Below, in pieces: positions 32,001-44,387 of a stretch of DNA of 64,000 bases. The position numbers were made by a program, and so were the translations under genes. This DNA is from Bryopsis sp. KO-2023 (lineage: Eukaryota; Chlorophyta; Ulvophyceae; Bryopsidales; Bryopsidaceae): the NCBI GenBank assembly GCA_030272585.1, contig BSYQ01000010.1, positions 1,798,001-1,862,000 on the forward strand, read 5' to 3'. How positions within the stretch are numbered: position 1 is the first letter of the stretch; each line of letters begins with the position of its first letter. The notes beneath the pieces are model-generated. The model saw only the letters and a list, made by a program, of their open reading frames with translations. It was not told the origin of the DNA and made no database searches.

Positions 32001-33461
32001 ATGGACGGCCGCAAAGATGAGGAAGCGAACGTCCCCCTTCTCGAAGCTCAACCACCACAAGATGAAAAAGTCATCAAAGATTCCCTCTGGAACAGGTGCG
32101 TAGCTGGACTCCTTTCTTCCCAGCATGCGTCGCGGCGGTGCATACCAGCTACGAAGCGTTGCGACCAAAGGGATCCAGGCGAGGGTGTGGCCATATTATA
32201 TAATATTCTTGCGTTGTGGACCCTGAGCTTTGAATCGTGTAGAACACGCGAAGGGCTGACTGTGTTGGTATAAACAGGAAAAGTGGAACCAAGCAATATG
32301 CTTCAACTTGACAAGAGTCTGACTGAGGGCCAGAAAGGCATAGACAACACATGTATATATTCTTTTAGGATCTGCAGCAATAGAGATGGAACCTGGGTGA
32401 AACTGGATGAGGTACATATAGGTTGACTGATTGGTGATGAGCTGTCTGACTGGATGGACCATCCCTGTTTCTGCGATTTTTTGTTCTCAATTCTTTTGTG
32501 TGCGGTGTGTGCTTCTGTACTTTACAGATTAGTTTGGAAAAATGGATTCCTTCTGGTCACTGTGGCCTCCGTGCTTTTCGCCGTTGTTCTGGTGCTTGTA
32601 AAGGAAGTGGCATCCGACATTGCAGGGACGCAAATCATTTGGATTCGGGCGATCATCGTTACTATTGGAGCCCCGATCATGGCAAAACTTCTCAAATCTG
32701 ACGTTTCGCTCCTCGGCAAAAAAGAAAACATGCATTTGCTCGCTATATTGGGAGTTGTTGCGTTAGGCCAGGTGATGACTTGCTGGACGGCAGTGAACTA
32801 CGTGCCTATGGCTGAAGCCCTGTCCATCGTTTTTTCAAACTCGATCGTCACCGCAGCATTGGCGGCAATTCTGGGGCTGGATAAATGGTCCAAAATAACT
32901 CCCGTAGCTGTGGTGCTGAATGTGGTGGGGGTGGTTTTGGTGACCCGGCCAGCTGTGATTTTCGGTGCATATGCATTGCCTGTGGATTCCCAGCGAATCC
33001 TGGGGTGGATTCTCTCGATCTGCAGCGCCTTGTGCTTCACAATCACTTTCTTGGTTTCCAAAAGATTGAACAACAGGGAAGGGGGTGTCACGATGCTGTA
33101 CTGGCAGTGTTTGGTGATGTTGGTTTTGACCACTGTGTCTTTAGCGGTGGGTATCCCTTACAAACCAGTTTTCCACGTGCCAGCCAGTGAGCTTGTTTTG
33201 TCGTGCGCTCCAGCAGTGTTGGGAATATTGTCATGGTTTCTGATGTATCGATCGGTCCAGTTGACTTCTGCCACCGTGGTGTCGGTGATGATGAGTCTGC
33301 AATTGATGTGGGCGTTTGGGTTTGATTTGATTCTTTTTGGGGTGTCCTTTTCGGGGCTCTCTTTCCTTGGGTGTCTGTGTGTGTTTGGAGCTTCGGCCAT
33401 AGTTTCGTTCACAGTGGTTAACAGGAAAAAACCAGCCACACAGGTGGAGTCAGGGGAGTAG
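32001..33461 (+). CDS. DMT-superfamily (EamA/SLC35G-like) transporter, copy 3
   Basis: A two-exon gene: exon 1 32001-32095 (donor AACAG|GTGCGT) and exon 2 32528-33461 (acceptor TACTTTACAG), phase 2; 342 residues. It is the most diverged of the three copies at the protein level (for example KEVASDIAGTQ where the others have KKVAPHISGMQ) and in its flanks and intron, but the transmembrane pattern, LGLDKWSKITPVAV block and exon structure are conserved. Only exon 1, its near upstream bases and exon 2 are similar to copies 1 and 2, so this copy is older than the inverted duplication. An upstream in-frame read-through of the intron exists but is not needed. Confidence 0.87.
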
Positions 33462-33919
33462 GAGGAAATTGTACTTTTATTTGCATTCTTATTGATTGTT
33501 TTTTTTTTTTTCTTTTCTGATGGGCATTTTTCTTATGTATCAGTTAGTTTGAACCAATTTGTTGAAGGGTCTGACCTCTCCTTTTTTTTTCCCGTTGAAA
33601 AAAAAAAAAAAAACAGGAGGAGGTGGGGGGGGGGGGGGGGATTTTTTAGACTCTGGTCGACGGAGTTATAACCGATAGGAGCAGACCAAGGTTCAATCTT
33701 TCAACAGATGTTTGGGAAAGGATAAGGGAAGAACAACGTTATTGATGATGTTTTTTAATTGACTTGCTGTGAATTGCTTTGTCATGAATGATAAAATGAA
33801 GTGTTGAACTATACTTCTTCATATTACAAGGTGTATTTCCCAACCACAATGTTCTTTTTTCATTTTGAATATCGTTAATCTTGGTTTCAAAAAAAGGAGA
33901 GAGAGAGACAGAGAGACAT

Positions 33920-33950
<31 letters not shown>

Positions 33951-34972
33951 TTTTCTAGTTGAAGTGATATATTATATATATCATATATATCATTTTTCTT
34001 CACAATCTCCCTATCTCGGCTCTATTTTGCCCATCATTCTAATGGAACAGCGCCAATTCATTCTTCTTTTCCAAACAGAATCCATTGATTTTGTTTGTTC
34101 AAGAAAATATAGGGGACATTGAATTTCAAAGATTTAAAATTTACTTAAAGATTTGCATCTTGGTAAAAAAAAAAAGGTGTCTAAAAATACCACCAATTTT
34201 TTTGCCTGAATAAACAATTACCCTAGAGCAATAGCAATAGCTACCAGCTATGAGCAGCATATAACCCGCCCATTGTTATTGCACTGCGGGGCGCAATGGG
34301 GCGAAAGGGTCGATAGGGAACGCAGGAGGCCTTGGGGGGCTAGTCGGACTGTGAACTTGGGGACGAAGCATTAACTATTGCGTGTTTTTTTTTTTTCGAT
34401 TTTTTTCAAGGGGCCTATCTCCAGTATTCAAGGAGGGAGGAAACCTCGCTCAGAGTGACTCAGAGTTTGCATGTGTGGCAATTGTTTCTTGATTTGTCCC
34501 CATCAGTTCAAACAATCTCAATTTCCCTTCCCAACGAAAAAACCATGTGGGGAAAAGCAATTAAGGTTCGTTTCATGAGGATACACCAAATACTGAACGG
34601 AGGGAAAAAAAAAAAAGCCAGAAAAAAATTTCATCTTGAAAACCTGAAAAACAAAAACCTGACGTTCCAAAAACGAGTCAACACCAAAGAATGAAATACT
34701 ATTACAAATAATGACATGCTACATATGTGTGTATCTCTATTAGATTTAAAAAAAAAAAAAACAAGACAAAGGAAAGTAAAATCCCCCATTCACAAGAGCA
34801 CAGCTATTCTCTATTTTCCTCTCTTTGGGTGCAAGTCATGAAAACGCAAGAACAGTTTTCGATCAGGAATTGAAAAAGTACCTCTTTCTTTTTTTTCTGT
34901 TTTTAATATGAGATTTCTCTCCTTTTTTTTTTTTCTTTTTGCCGCTGGAAAGAAAGAATTTCTCGTCCATCC
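33462..34972. other. Intergenic, simple repeats only
   Basis: Holds long A, G and T runs, a (GA)n tract at about 33895-33953, and a TATA-type palindrome just after it. An imperfect hairpin region is at 34230-34330. No exon with a supported splice pattern was found. The right end is the 3' flank of the minus-strand TAF2 gene. Confidence 0.55.
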
Positions 34973-37927
34973 TCAGGCCTTCAAGGAAAATGCACCCAAC
35001 TTCAGTTTGATTTTCAGCTTGCCCGATTTTGTCACTCCAGGGGATTGCGAAGAAGATGGGGCAGGCAGCAGACCGCTGTCCCCATTCTGTGAATCTGAAT
35101 CGAAAAAGACAGAAAATAAACACAAAAAATTAATTTTGAATTTTCTAAATAACTAGAAATTAAAACAGATATAATAAACATGCATGTCAACATGAAAATA
35201 GATGCACTTGATAAAATCACTGTCCGCTTTGTTTTTAACTTCTTTGCAGGAAAAAACGGGGGGGGGGGGGAACGAGATAGTCATATTTTCTTCCTGTAAA
35301 AATTTATAAATATATATATAATTATGATGTCAGTCATTCTTATAGATGCATGAGTGACTCACCCAGCATTGAATCTTGTCGAGGTAATTGCAGAGCATCT
35401 TCTTCCTTGTCCCTGTAAGTAGTGACAGGTTCTCCGCAAATCGACATGATCAGCATGTATGCGAAATGCCGAACGATTTCGTCCTCATTTCCGATCATAG
35501 TTCGATAAATCGCATCCAGAGTAGCCCAAGTCACCCCTCTTTTCCCTCGAACCTTTTCAGAAAGAAAGAAAAAAACAACAAAAAAAACAGGTGTGAGAGT
35601 TATGTTATGCGAACTACCTGAAACAGAAAAGAGATTATTATTGTAGGGGGGCAATGAAGGGGGAAAAATAAGAAAAAAAACGAGAATCGCACGCAATTGA
35701 TGGTTATTTTGAGAAAGGGGGGGGGGGGCAGGTTGACACTGGTACTAGAAAGTACAGTGGTGAAAAACTGTTAAAGAGGACCTCAGTTTTGGAAGGATAT
35801 GTTTATTTTTCTATTGGAAAAAAGGCGAGAAAAATGGGGAAAAAAAACTTTTGCATTGTTGTTCTGTCTGGTTGAAGACTGACCTGTCTGCCAAGCCTTG
35901 CAGCAAAATCGATGGCTTCGTCCCAGACCCCCCATTGGACCGACGGAGAGGGGTCGGAGCAAGTTATGGCATTGCTGAATGCTCGATCGGGGCCGTGCAG
36001 CGATAATTCAACCTGGACGAGGTGCACCGCAGAAACACAGAGAGATTTAACAAGAAAAAAACACTCATAAAAACATATGAGAAAAGTATACCTATACATA
36101 CAAATATATCAATTAAAAAAATATATATCTTTCATCTATCAAAAATGTACAGGTTCACATACCTCCATGGTGCATTTTCGTGCGGTTTCTCGAATTCTGG
36201 CATGATGCTCCGGTTCGTGATATTTCTTCAGCAATTTCAACAGGGACGTTCGATGGGTTGAACTCATGTGCAGTGACAAATTCGACCACGAACGCAAGCA
36301 AGCTTGAGTTACGCATCCAGTCAAAGAAGGAAAAAGCTGAGCGGACACCCCAAAAGTCAAACTTCGATTTCCCCATTTCCAAATCTTTTTCAAAACGATC
36401 ACAGGGTTCCCCCCCCCCCCCTCCTCTATCTTTATTTACAAAAAACTTGTTCCGGATTCCTCAAGAAAACGAAATGCATGCTGCTCGTAAAACACTTTTA
36501 TAAATCTTCTTTCTTTCTTGAAATGAATGCATGGGTTTTTTGGCGTACCTTGTCCCTCTCCAAATATCGATCGATTCGCTGCACTATGCCAGCGATTTCT
36601 TCTTTGTCAGACACACGGACAGCTCCTAGAGCCTCCAAAAACGCACAGACCCAATCTGCATCGTCAAATTCATTCCCTTCATTATCGTTGTGGTCGAGCA
36701 CCTGTTTTGCAGGAACAAAAAAAAAAAAAAAAAGAGTAAGAAACCCCCCAAAAAGACAGGTTTAATAGTTCCATTTCCTAAGAAAACAAGAGGGTGGGGG
36801 TATTTTTCATCATTTTGTTTTTCTGAAAACAAACAAACAGAAGCAGGAAAAGACCAAAACGAACAAAAAAAGAATGAAAGGCATTAAAAAAAAACTTCTT
36901 TCACTTTCCCCTACCGACTAAATCCATTTTGACCTTTTCAGTGAGAGAAGCACAATTTTGTTTTGGTGGGTTTGGGTTCTCCCCCATTTTTTTTTTCCAA
37001 CCAAAAACAACCAACAATTATTTATAAAAATAAGTCCCCCCCCCAAAAAAAACAAAACGAAAAAGCAAAAAACAGAAACATAATAATAATTGTTATTATT
37101 ATAAAACCAACCTCGAGCATGAGTTCGATAACTTCTGACGGAGTCGTTCCATCCCCATCCCGAGCAGCGGAAAAGGCAAAAGGCAAACTCAAATTGACGT
37201 AATGTTCGCTGAGGTCGCCAAAATAATTCCTTTTCGGTAGATTCACCTCAGCATCGTAACATCTGGTCATTATCAATGCTTCGTTCAGCACCATAATTTT
37301 GGGAAAAAATAAAAATAAAAAATAAATAAAAAATATATATATATATATGTCCTTTTATTTATTTTTTTATTATTTTTATTTTTTTATTATTTTTATTTTT
37401 TTATTCGAAGGGTGCCATTCTCATGGGCAAAAAATGAAAAGAGTGGGATACGAAGAGGGGTCACACTTTTTTGGAAGCTTCCAAGACGATCCTTCTTGAT
37501 TTTTTTTTGGGGGGGGGGTAGGGTTGATGTGGCTACAGAGCCTTGATGCAATACATTCGCAAAAAGAAAAAAAGAAATTGACTTCATTCTTGATTTTTAT
37601 TTACAGCCCCCCCCCAAAAAAAAATTTCGTTTCTTTTCTTGTTGAATATCATGTTCTAACATAATTTTTTTTTTTCTTTGTCAAAATAGAAAAATTAACT
37701 CACCGTGAGCGGAGGTATCGAATGAGAAAGGGCACCGCAGCAAATCCATTTTCCTCACAAGAACTTTGCCCCAAGGCCAGCGCAGCTTCCATGCGAACTC
37801 GACAAAAAGCTCCAGATTCCAAATATTTTCTCAAAACGTTCATGATCCCCATGGACGAAGGACGAATGCCTGCCAACCCTATTTTTTTATTATTATAATT
37901 TTGTTTTTGGGGGGGGGGGGGGGGCCA

Positions 37928-37975
<48 letters not shown>

Positions 37976-40900
37976 CTTCAAACCAGGCAATGTAAACTAA
38001 CAACCTCTTGATATAAAAAAAGCAATGCGCAGTGTTTTTTCAAAATCCCCCCCCCCCCCTAAATTGAAAACATCCCACTTCAGACCTTTTTTTCAAACAC
38101 CACATATATATAATAAAAATATTATATATATATATTATATATAATTTTTTTTCGTTTCTTTTGTTCTCGTTTCCTTTCTTTTTGTTCCTTTCTTTTCTTT
38201 TTTTCTTTATTTTTCGTTTCTTGTTTTCATTTTTCACTTTCTTTTTTTCAGGGGTGCAAGGAGATGGGTGGGTCGAATCCCACCTTCTATCGCTTCCGAC
38301 TCAGCCACCACATCCTTCGCCTCATCCAGCATGTTACTCCACATTGTCTCGTTTTGATCGATTTTCACGTTGGCCAGCCATTCCCCCCCCGGATCCACCC
38401 TCACCCACTTCACGGGGCATTGAGATTCTTCATCCACTATTTCCGCATCCAGCCTCCGTTTCTTTCTCGGTCGACCATGCACTTTAAAGCGCTCCTCCAT
38501 GACAGACTCGGAACCCAATCGAATGGTGTGCTCCGAATTCGTAGTCCCCTCATTAACGTTGACCTGGTTTACCCAGGAAAATAAAATTTAAAAATTTAAA
38601 ATTAATATAAATTAAATACATCGGCACATGGGAACCAATAGCACAGCTTTGGGTTTTTCCTTCTCCATTGAGGAGGGGGGGTTACTCATATTTTTTTTTC
38701 AAAAAAGTCGAACCAGGATTTGGTTGTCTGTTTCGACGCTTCGATAAATGTAATGGCTTTTTCTTTCTTTTTTCTTTTTTAAACCCTTTTCCTTACCTTG
38801 ACGACTCCGATGCCTCCATCCTTGGACATGGACATCGCTTTTATCATTCCGTCTCGGCATCTTTTCGACCCCTGCTGCTGAAGTTTCACATCCAGGCCAT
38901 ACGCTTGATTGTCGAATTTCACAACGGCATTGAGAGTGGGGCAACCTCGACCATACACCCACCTGTGAGGAAAAAGCAAAAGCAAAACTTTAAAGGAAAA
39001 CGGAAAAAAAAGGAAAAAGGAAAAAAAAAAGAAAAAGGAAAAAGGAAAAAAAAAGGGCAAAAGGAAAGAAGGAAAAAGGGACCTCCCTCATCGAAAGCAG
39101 CCCCAGAATAAAAACGAAAAATATGAAAATTGTGAAACGAAATAAGATGGAAAATTCATCAAAAAAATTTCTTGGCATTGTTATCATCATATATCCTTAT
39201 CAGGTCGATCTTTTTTTTTCTAATCCAGAAACATTGAGTTTCCATCCCCGAAGGTACGCCAATATCGTGAAAAACAACAACGAAGGGGTCAAAATCGCAC
39301 CGTTCAGCAAAAGCTTGTATTTCTTTCCGCACACCTCCCGACTGGCCGACCTCCTTCAGAAAAGAATGAGTGCTCAAAAATCGGGAGCTGCTGGAGAGGC
39401 CCGATTCCACGGCATGGGCTGCTCGACTTATCAACCTCTCTATCACTCTTCTGAAAACCTCCTGCCCCACTCGCTTCTCCAGCATGCACATGACTGTCGT
39501 GGATTTCCATCGAAAATGGTGCGGCCGACCCACCCACTGCGAAATCCACACAGCTTCCATTTCAACAACCCAAAAAGCTGCTCTTTTTTGGGGTGCTAAT
39601 GTCATACTTTTTTTCAGAGGATGGAGATTGAATTGACGTCACACTTTTTTTTTGGAGGAGGGGTTGTCCATGTCACACTTTTCTTGGAGGATTTAGATCC
39701 ACAGACAGACAGGTGGTTGCAAAGCCCAAAATCTTTGAAAATGAAAGAAACACAAAACAGAACAGAAAAATCAAGTGGAAAAACAAATTTGACCTCCTGT
39801 GAATAGTCAAGTGACCCACCTCCGTCCCGGCCACCTCCATGGCAGACTCTCGGGGGCACAATGGCGGCCAGCTGCCATCATCTCCACTGGACACCGCTTT
39901 CCTTTGTTTTGCCAAGTGATGGCTCCATTCATTTGTTCCCAACTTTGCCAAAAATCGGCCCTCCAGCCAACCCACCAAACCCTCCATTACCCATGCGTCG
40001 GCTGCCCCTTTTGCCATCAAAACAACTCCGAACCACAGCCCAGCCACTCCCCTGACAATCTGAAGCATATACCGTGGGCAACACAAGGAAAGGGTCAATT
40101 AATTTCATTTTATCATTTTTTTTGGAAGTCAAGCTCATCCCTAGGTCTCAAAAACCTGTTATATCACAAGTTAAAAAAAAAGAAAAAAAAATGATTCAGG
40201 CAGACCTGAAGCTGGGATTCCAGGGTCCTCGACGCCACCTCCTTGGCTGGCAACAGGTAGTCCGCAGAGAACGCACAGCAAGAGTGGCTGATTTTCGATG
40301 GCCCCCTCAAATCCGGCAAGAAAACGTTTTGGACCGAAGGCAGCGGAAAGCTCGTCCCCAGCACATCCTCGAAAAATTTGAATATCATAGGAAAAAGTTT
40401 CATGGTGGATTCCAGCGATTGGAGGGTGCCCCTTGGGGAAAAATGGGTCACTGTTGGGGATGGATTTTTGGTGGAGGGGGAAGCTGCTGGGGATGAGGCG
40501 GAATTCGGTAGCGCGCATGGGGCAATGTCGAAAGGGCCAACTGCTAGAAAAAGGTTGCATGCTGGGGTTGGGACCACCTGGAGGAGGAAAAAACGCAGTT
40601 AATTACTCCGCAAAAAATTCACCCCTTTGCTGCTCAAAACATCAAAAACTTGGTTTTGCCTCTTTTCTACTAAAGATCCTCTGAATTTCGACATCGAGTT
40701 TTGAAACATGGTGTTACTTTTTTTTTCTTGTTGTAGTTTGCTTTGATTGGCACCGGAGCCCAGCAGGGGGTGCTTGCATCCTTATTCATACACAGACTCT
40801 TGAAATCTGGAGGGTCAGGAGAAACAGCGAAAAGTTTTTTTTTTAACCTTATATTTGTACAGCTTCCATTTCTTGTCGGGAGACCAGTCGTGCCCTTCAA

Positions 40901-42625
40901 GAACCCCCGAGAAAATTGCCAGCTCATCAGGTCTGACTGCAATTTCGATTTCAACGGAGCATTGTTTGTCTGGGAGGTCTACTCTGGGCAGCCAAGTCGC
41001 CAGTGACCTGAGGCCCCCTACAGAATGCACGTATCTGTCCGCAAAATGCAATCCTGAGGAAGTTTCTCCAGAGAACAGCACCTGTCACATCGATTAACAG
41101 TTTTCAGATCGATTTGATACAATATGCTACGCATGCCCTCTTCCAGGAGGCACTGCTGTGTCTGCCCCATCCCTTTTTTTTTCCACGCTGTCCTTAAGGC
41201 TGGCACTAGTTTTGGTTCTTTCTTTCAGACTTCTTGCTATTCAACTGAGGAAAAACAATTTACCCCCCCCCCCAAAAAAAAAAAAAAAAAAGAAAACAAA
41301 AAACTGTATCAGTTGCTTCTCTGTATCATTTTCCACATTCAAACCACACCTGGATGACTATCTTGTGCATGCCAGCACAGTTTTTCTCGCAGTCTTTTCC
41401 GTTTTGGGGGGGATTCTCCTCCAGCTCTGGGATTTCCATCAGGAGATTTGGTTGGCTTTCGAATTCGAGCAAGTGTCTGTGTTGAAGGTAAGCCAGCCTC
41501 GCGGTTTTGTGAATTTCCTCTTTCAAATCGTTCTTTTTCCAGGCATCTGGAATGGAGTTCAACGAGGGCCTCCGTCCGACATAGTCCGCTGAGATCCCAT
41601 TTATAACGATTCCAGCAATATCCAGGCCATGAGAATGGAGCCCAATGGTGGCAGTCCCCTTTGCAATCGAACAAATTATTTCTGTCCACCTGAAGAAAAA
41701 AATAAAAATAAAAAAATGAAATGAATGAATAAGTAAATGCAACAAAAATGGTTTTGTTTGTTGGTTTTGTTTTCCTATAAGAGATAATACATGAAAAATA
41801 ATTCAATGAAAAGGCAGAAATTTTGGCCTTTTTTTTTCCTTATGAAAGATCACAAATTGTTTTTCTTATCCCCGGAGACCCTCCACTCGTTTTTTTTTCT
41901 CCTTCAGATTTTGGTGGGTTTTTGTTTTTTTCAATCTCAGATTTCCCTTGGGGGCATTTTCTTCTCCCTTTTCATTTTAATTTCCTTTTCTTTCACATTT
42001 TTTCTATTTAGGTGTGGGTGTTTTCAGGAACCCAGGAAAAAAAGAAAAGTGTGACCCTCTCTAGACAAAAGCACCATCCAAAGCGTGAGTGGACGTCGAA
42101 TCTCGCACAAACTGCGCAGTCCCACATAAAGGTTGATTCCTTCTCGGGAAAAAAAAAACACAAGGACAAAAAAAATGACCCCCAGCCAGCTCCATACCCC
42201 TCGAATCAAAACTGTAAAAGAAGCCACTGCTAAACATGATGCGCCGATTTGCCAAAACAATAAAAGCGCACTCTGAGGATAGGTTGACGAAACACCATAC
42301 TTGATAAAAAAACGAGGCTCCTCTTATCATGTCGATTCCCCCCACACACTGACACAGGCGCTCGAACCACGGTTTCACCTCGACCCAAGGGATGATCTCG
42401 TGGGGTATACATACAACCTTTCGAGCATTGATACGTTATTTTTTTTCCCAACTTGCGCTTCTTGTCTCTCTTCCAAGCCGTACAATGTTTTTCCGTTCGC
42501 TTCCAAACAAAAAGACAGACCCACGCGAAACCTGCGGTTTCATCGACTCACCCTCTGAACGCCTGGGCTTTCGTATCCACCGTCATCCAAACCTTCTGGC
42601 TCGACACGCTGTGAGCGGCGTCCAT
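34973..42625 (-). CDS. TAF2: TFIID subunit 2 (TAF2)
   Basis: A gene of about 16 exons on the minus strand. In-phase exons: 42625-42552, 41689-41350, an uncertain one near 41200-41090, 41081-40848, 40577-40206, 40059-39820, about 39598-39250, 38962-38797, 38563-38284, 37869-37704, 37262-37112, 36701-36549, 36336-36163, 36012-35884, 35552-35363 and 35094-34973. TAF2 is the M1-aminopeptidase-like TFIID subunit that helps bind core promoters. Family marks include: a first exon ending QKVWMTVDTKAQAF joined in phase to WTEIICSIAKG; GLHF then WLPRVDLPDKQCSVEIEIAV (the TAF2 WxPCVD..C region); FLAVGPFDIAP; VMCMLEKRVG; CPVKWVRVDPGGEW; and the HEAT-like CRVRMEAALALG. The zinc-binding HExxH of true M1 peptidases is not seen, as expected for TAF2. 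The C-terminus ends in a basic KLKIKLKLG segment. Confidence 0.9.
37927..37975. repeat. (CA)n microsatellite beside a G run in a TAF2 intron
   Basis: About 24 CA units directly after a T run, a run of about 16 G and a CCACCA spacer, between TAF2 exons 38563-38284 and 37869-37704. Confidence 0.95.
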
Positions 42626-43814
42626 TTCCACTCCCTGGCTCCTCCACCTCCGATTGCGCGCGCCATTTTTGTGCAATTCGAACAGGGTGACGTGACAGAA
42701 ATCCGATCCATTCCTCACTTTTATAATGGCTCCAGGCGATATTTTTAAATTCGGGACGACTCGGCTCCATCACAGCGTCAATCTGACCTCTTCCCCCTGG
42801 CGCGCGGTGCCAGCCATTGTGTTCAATCGAAAGTGCAATTATCTGTACTGTGGTGTCTGCGCACCCCTATGGATTCTCGGTTCTTTGTGTGCGCTTGAGC
42901 TGATTGGTTTCACCCGAAAAGGGCTTCTTTGTGTCGGAAGGAACCTGGATGGGTTCGATTTGGTTGGTTTTGTGCCGATGAATGTTGACTGGGAAAATTG
43001 ATTTTAGTTGTTTTGACGTCAAGGAGCAATATCAGAGTCGATGGGGGAGGTTTGACAATGAGTATCCTGGAGAACTACAACAAATTCACCCCACAAAAGG
43101 CCAGAACAAAGCAGCGATCATTTTTTATTTTTTTTTCGGAACTGCTCCGGAACCGCTCCGAAACACAACGGTGAGGTACCTGACGCGAAGCGCCAAATAA
43201 AAATCAAAGAGATTGGCGTCGCTGGACTAACACGGGAGAAACAGTCAGACACACACACTCCGCACCTCACGGAGCCCGCGCCGCCTCCAACGGCGGCCGC
43301 CCAACTCCGGCGCTCTGAGAACACCGACGCCCTATTTCCATGCAAATACGAACCTGAAGCGGTCGCGTGGTGGTATGGTGTGAATCCTGAGGTCAGGTTC
43401 GATCGGCTTGTTGATCAAAAAGTACATTCCGAGGTCCAGACGCTTTTGACTAAACCTGGAGCAGCCAGCATGGAACCTCCTACTGTCGATCACGAAACGC
43501 CCAGCTGGTGTATCGCAACTTACTGGTCTCGAAACAAAACAACGTGGTGCCTTCCAATCCGCGCCGGTTTTTTGGTTTCTCAACTCGGATAACCACCAAT
43601 TTATTTCCGTTTACGGAGCCCGAATTTCGCATCCGCGGCTCGTGGAGTCCGTGTGGTGCGGTGTGTGTGTGTGTGTATCCAGTTCTGCTTGTTTTTTTTT
43701 GCTTTTGCTCCATGGGTGTGAACGACAGTGGGAAACGCATGATTGTTTGATCGCGCGCGCCACTTTCAGCACTCTGTCGGGAAAATTTGTGGGCGTCCGG
43801 ACTCGCGGGGGGTG
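42626..43814. promoter_or_regulatory. Divergent promoter interval between TAF2 and a membrane-protein gene
   Basis: About 1.2 kb separates two outward-reading genes, so it must hold both promoters if no exon is hidden. It is GC-richer than the introns. A GCGCCAAA site (E2F-type TTTGGCGC on the other strand) lies near 43189 and ATTGG boxes near 42904 and 43212. These motifs are short and only suggestive. Confidence 0.4.
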
Positions 43815-44387
43815 ATGATCGAGAAGGACGGTCGAGGTTCACCGAACAGCGACAACAGTCACGACGAGGGAGGCGAAGGAGCCACCCAAACGGGGAAAGG
43901 CCGTTCGGCGGTGTCGTTACCGGAGCTTCGTATTGCCTGGAAAACCAGCGAGGGGAGGGATCCCAAAAAGGAGTGCAACTCGCTGCTACGACACCACAAC
44001 AAAGCTGACGTCTCGCCCGCGTTCGTCGTCTCGGTGGTAGGTTCGGGGGCGCTCTGTTTTGCCGTCGGCTCCGAAGCTTTGTACCCTTATTTCGCGGGGG
44101 GTTTCGTTCTGGAAGGAGTCGTGCGTTTGATGAAACGGGACAAGATTCTCCTGTCCGTGTGTTGGTCGCTGGGCCTCTTCACCGCATCCTTGGTGATTCT
44201 AGCGCGTCGAAGGGGAAAGAGTGTTGCGGTGAGCGACGGTCGCGTGAACGGGAACGGCTTGGATCTGGGGGCTGCGATGAGGAAGGGTCGCAACATGACC
44301 ATCCTGTCGATGGGAGGCTATCTCCTCGCGCTGGGCCTCGCGAGCTTTTCCCTCGTGCAAAACGGGGAGTTGCCGATGATGTGGTGA
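43815..44387 (+). CDS. Small multi-pass membrane protein, unrecognised
   Basis: A single-exon frame of 190 residues. The frame opens earlier (43743), but the ATG at 43815 gives a clean hydrophilic start (MIEKDGRGSPNSD). The first ~85 residues are polar and charged, so no signal peptide. After that three to four hydrophobic segments follow: around FVVSVVGSGALCFAVG, YPYFAGGFVLEGVV, ILLSVCWSLGLFTASLVILA and TILSMGGYLLALGLASFSLV. A basic RRRGK loop follows the third. The coding stretch is CpG-rich and GC-rich compared with the surrounding homopolymer DNA, which supports it as real. It is divergently oriented from TAF2. I do not recognise the family. Confidence 0.65.
   Translation: MIEKDGRGSPNSDNSHDEGGEGATQTGKGRSAVSLPELRIAWKTSEGRDPKKECNSLLRHHNKADVSPAFVVSVVGSGALCFAVGSEALYPYFAGGFVLEGVVRLMKRDKILLSVCWSLGLFTASLVILARRRGKSVAVSDGRVNGNGLDLGAAMRKGRNMTILSMGGYLLALGLASFSLVQNGELPMMW

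Noticed and set aside
34230-34330. U4 snRNA candidate on the minus strand
   Set aside because: There is short similarity to GCAGTGCAATA and TATTGCTA-type motifs, but the 5' stem-loop and the U6-pairing regions do not line up, and no Sm site is in place.
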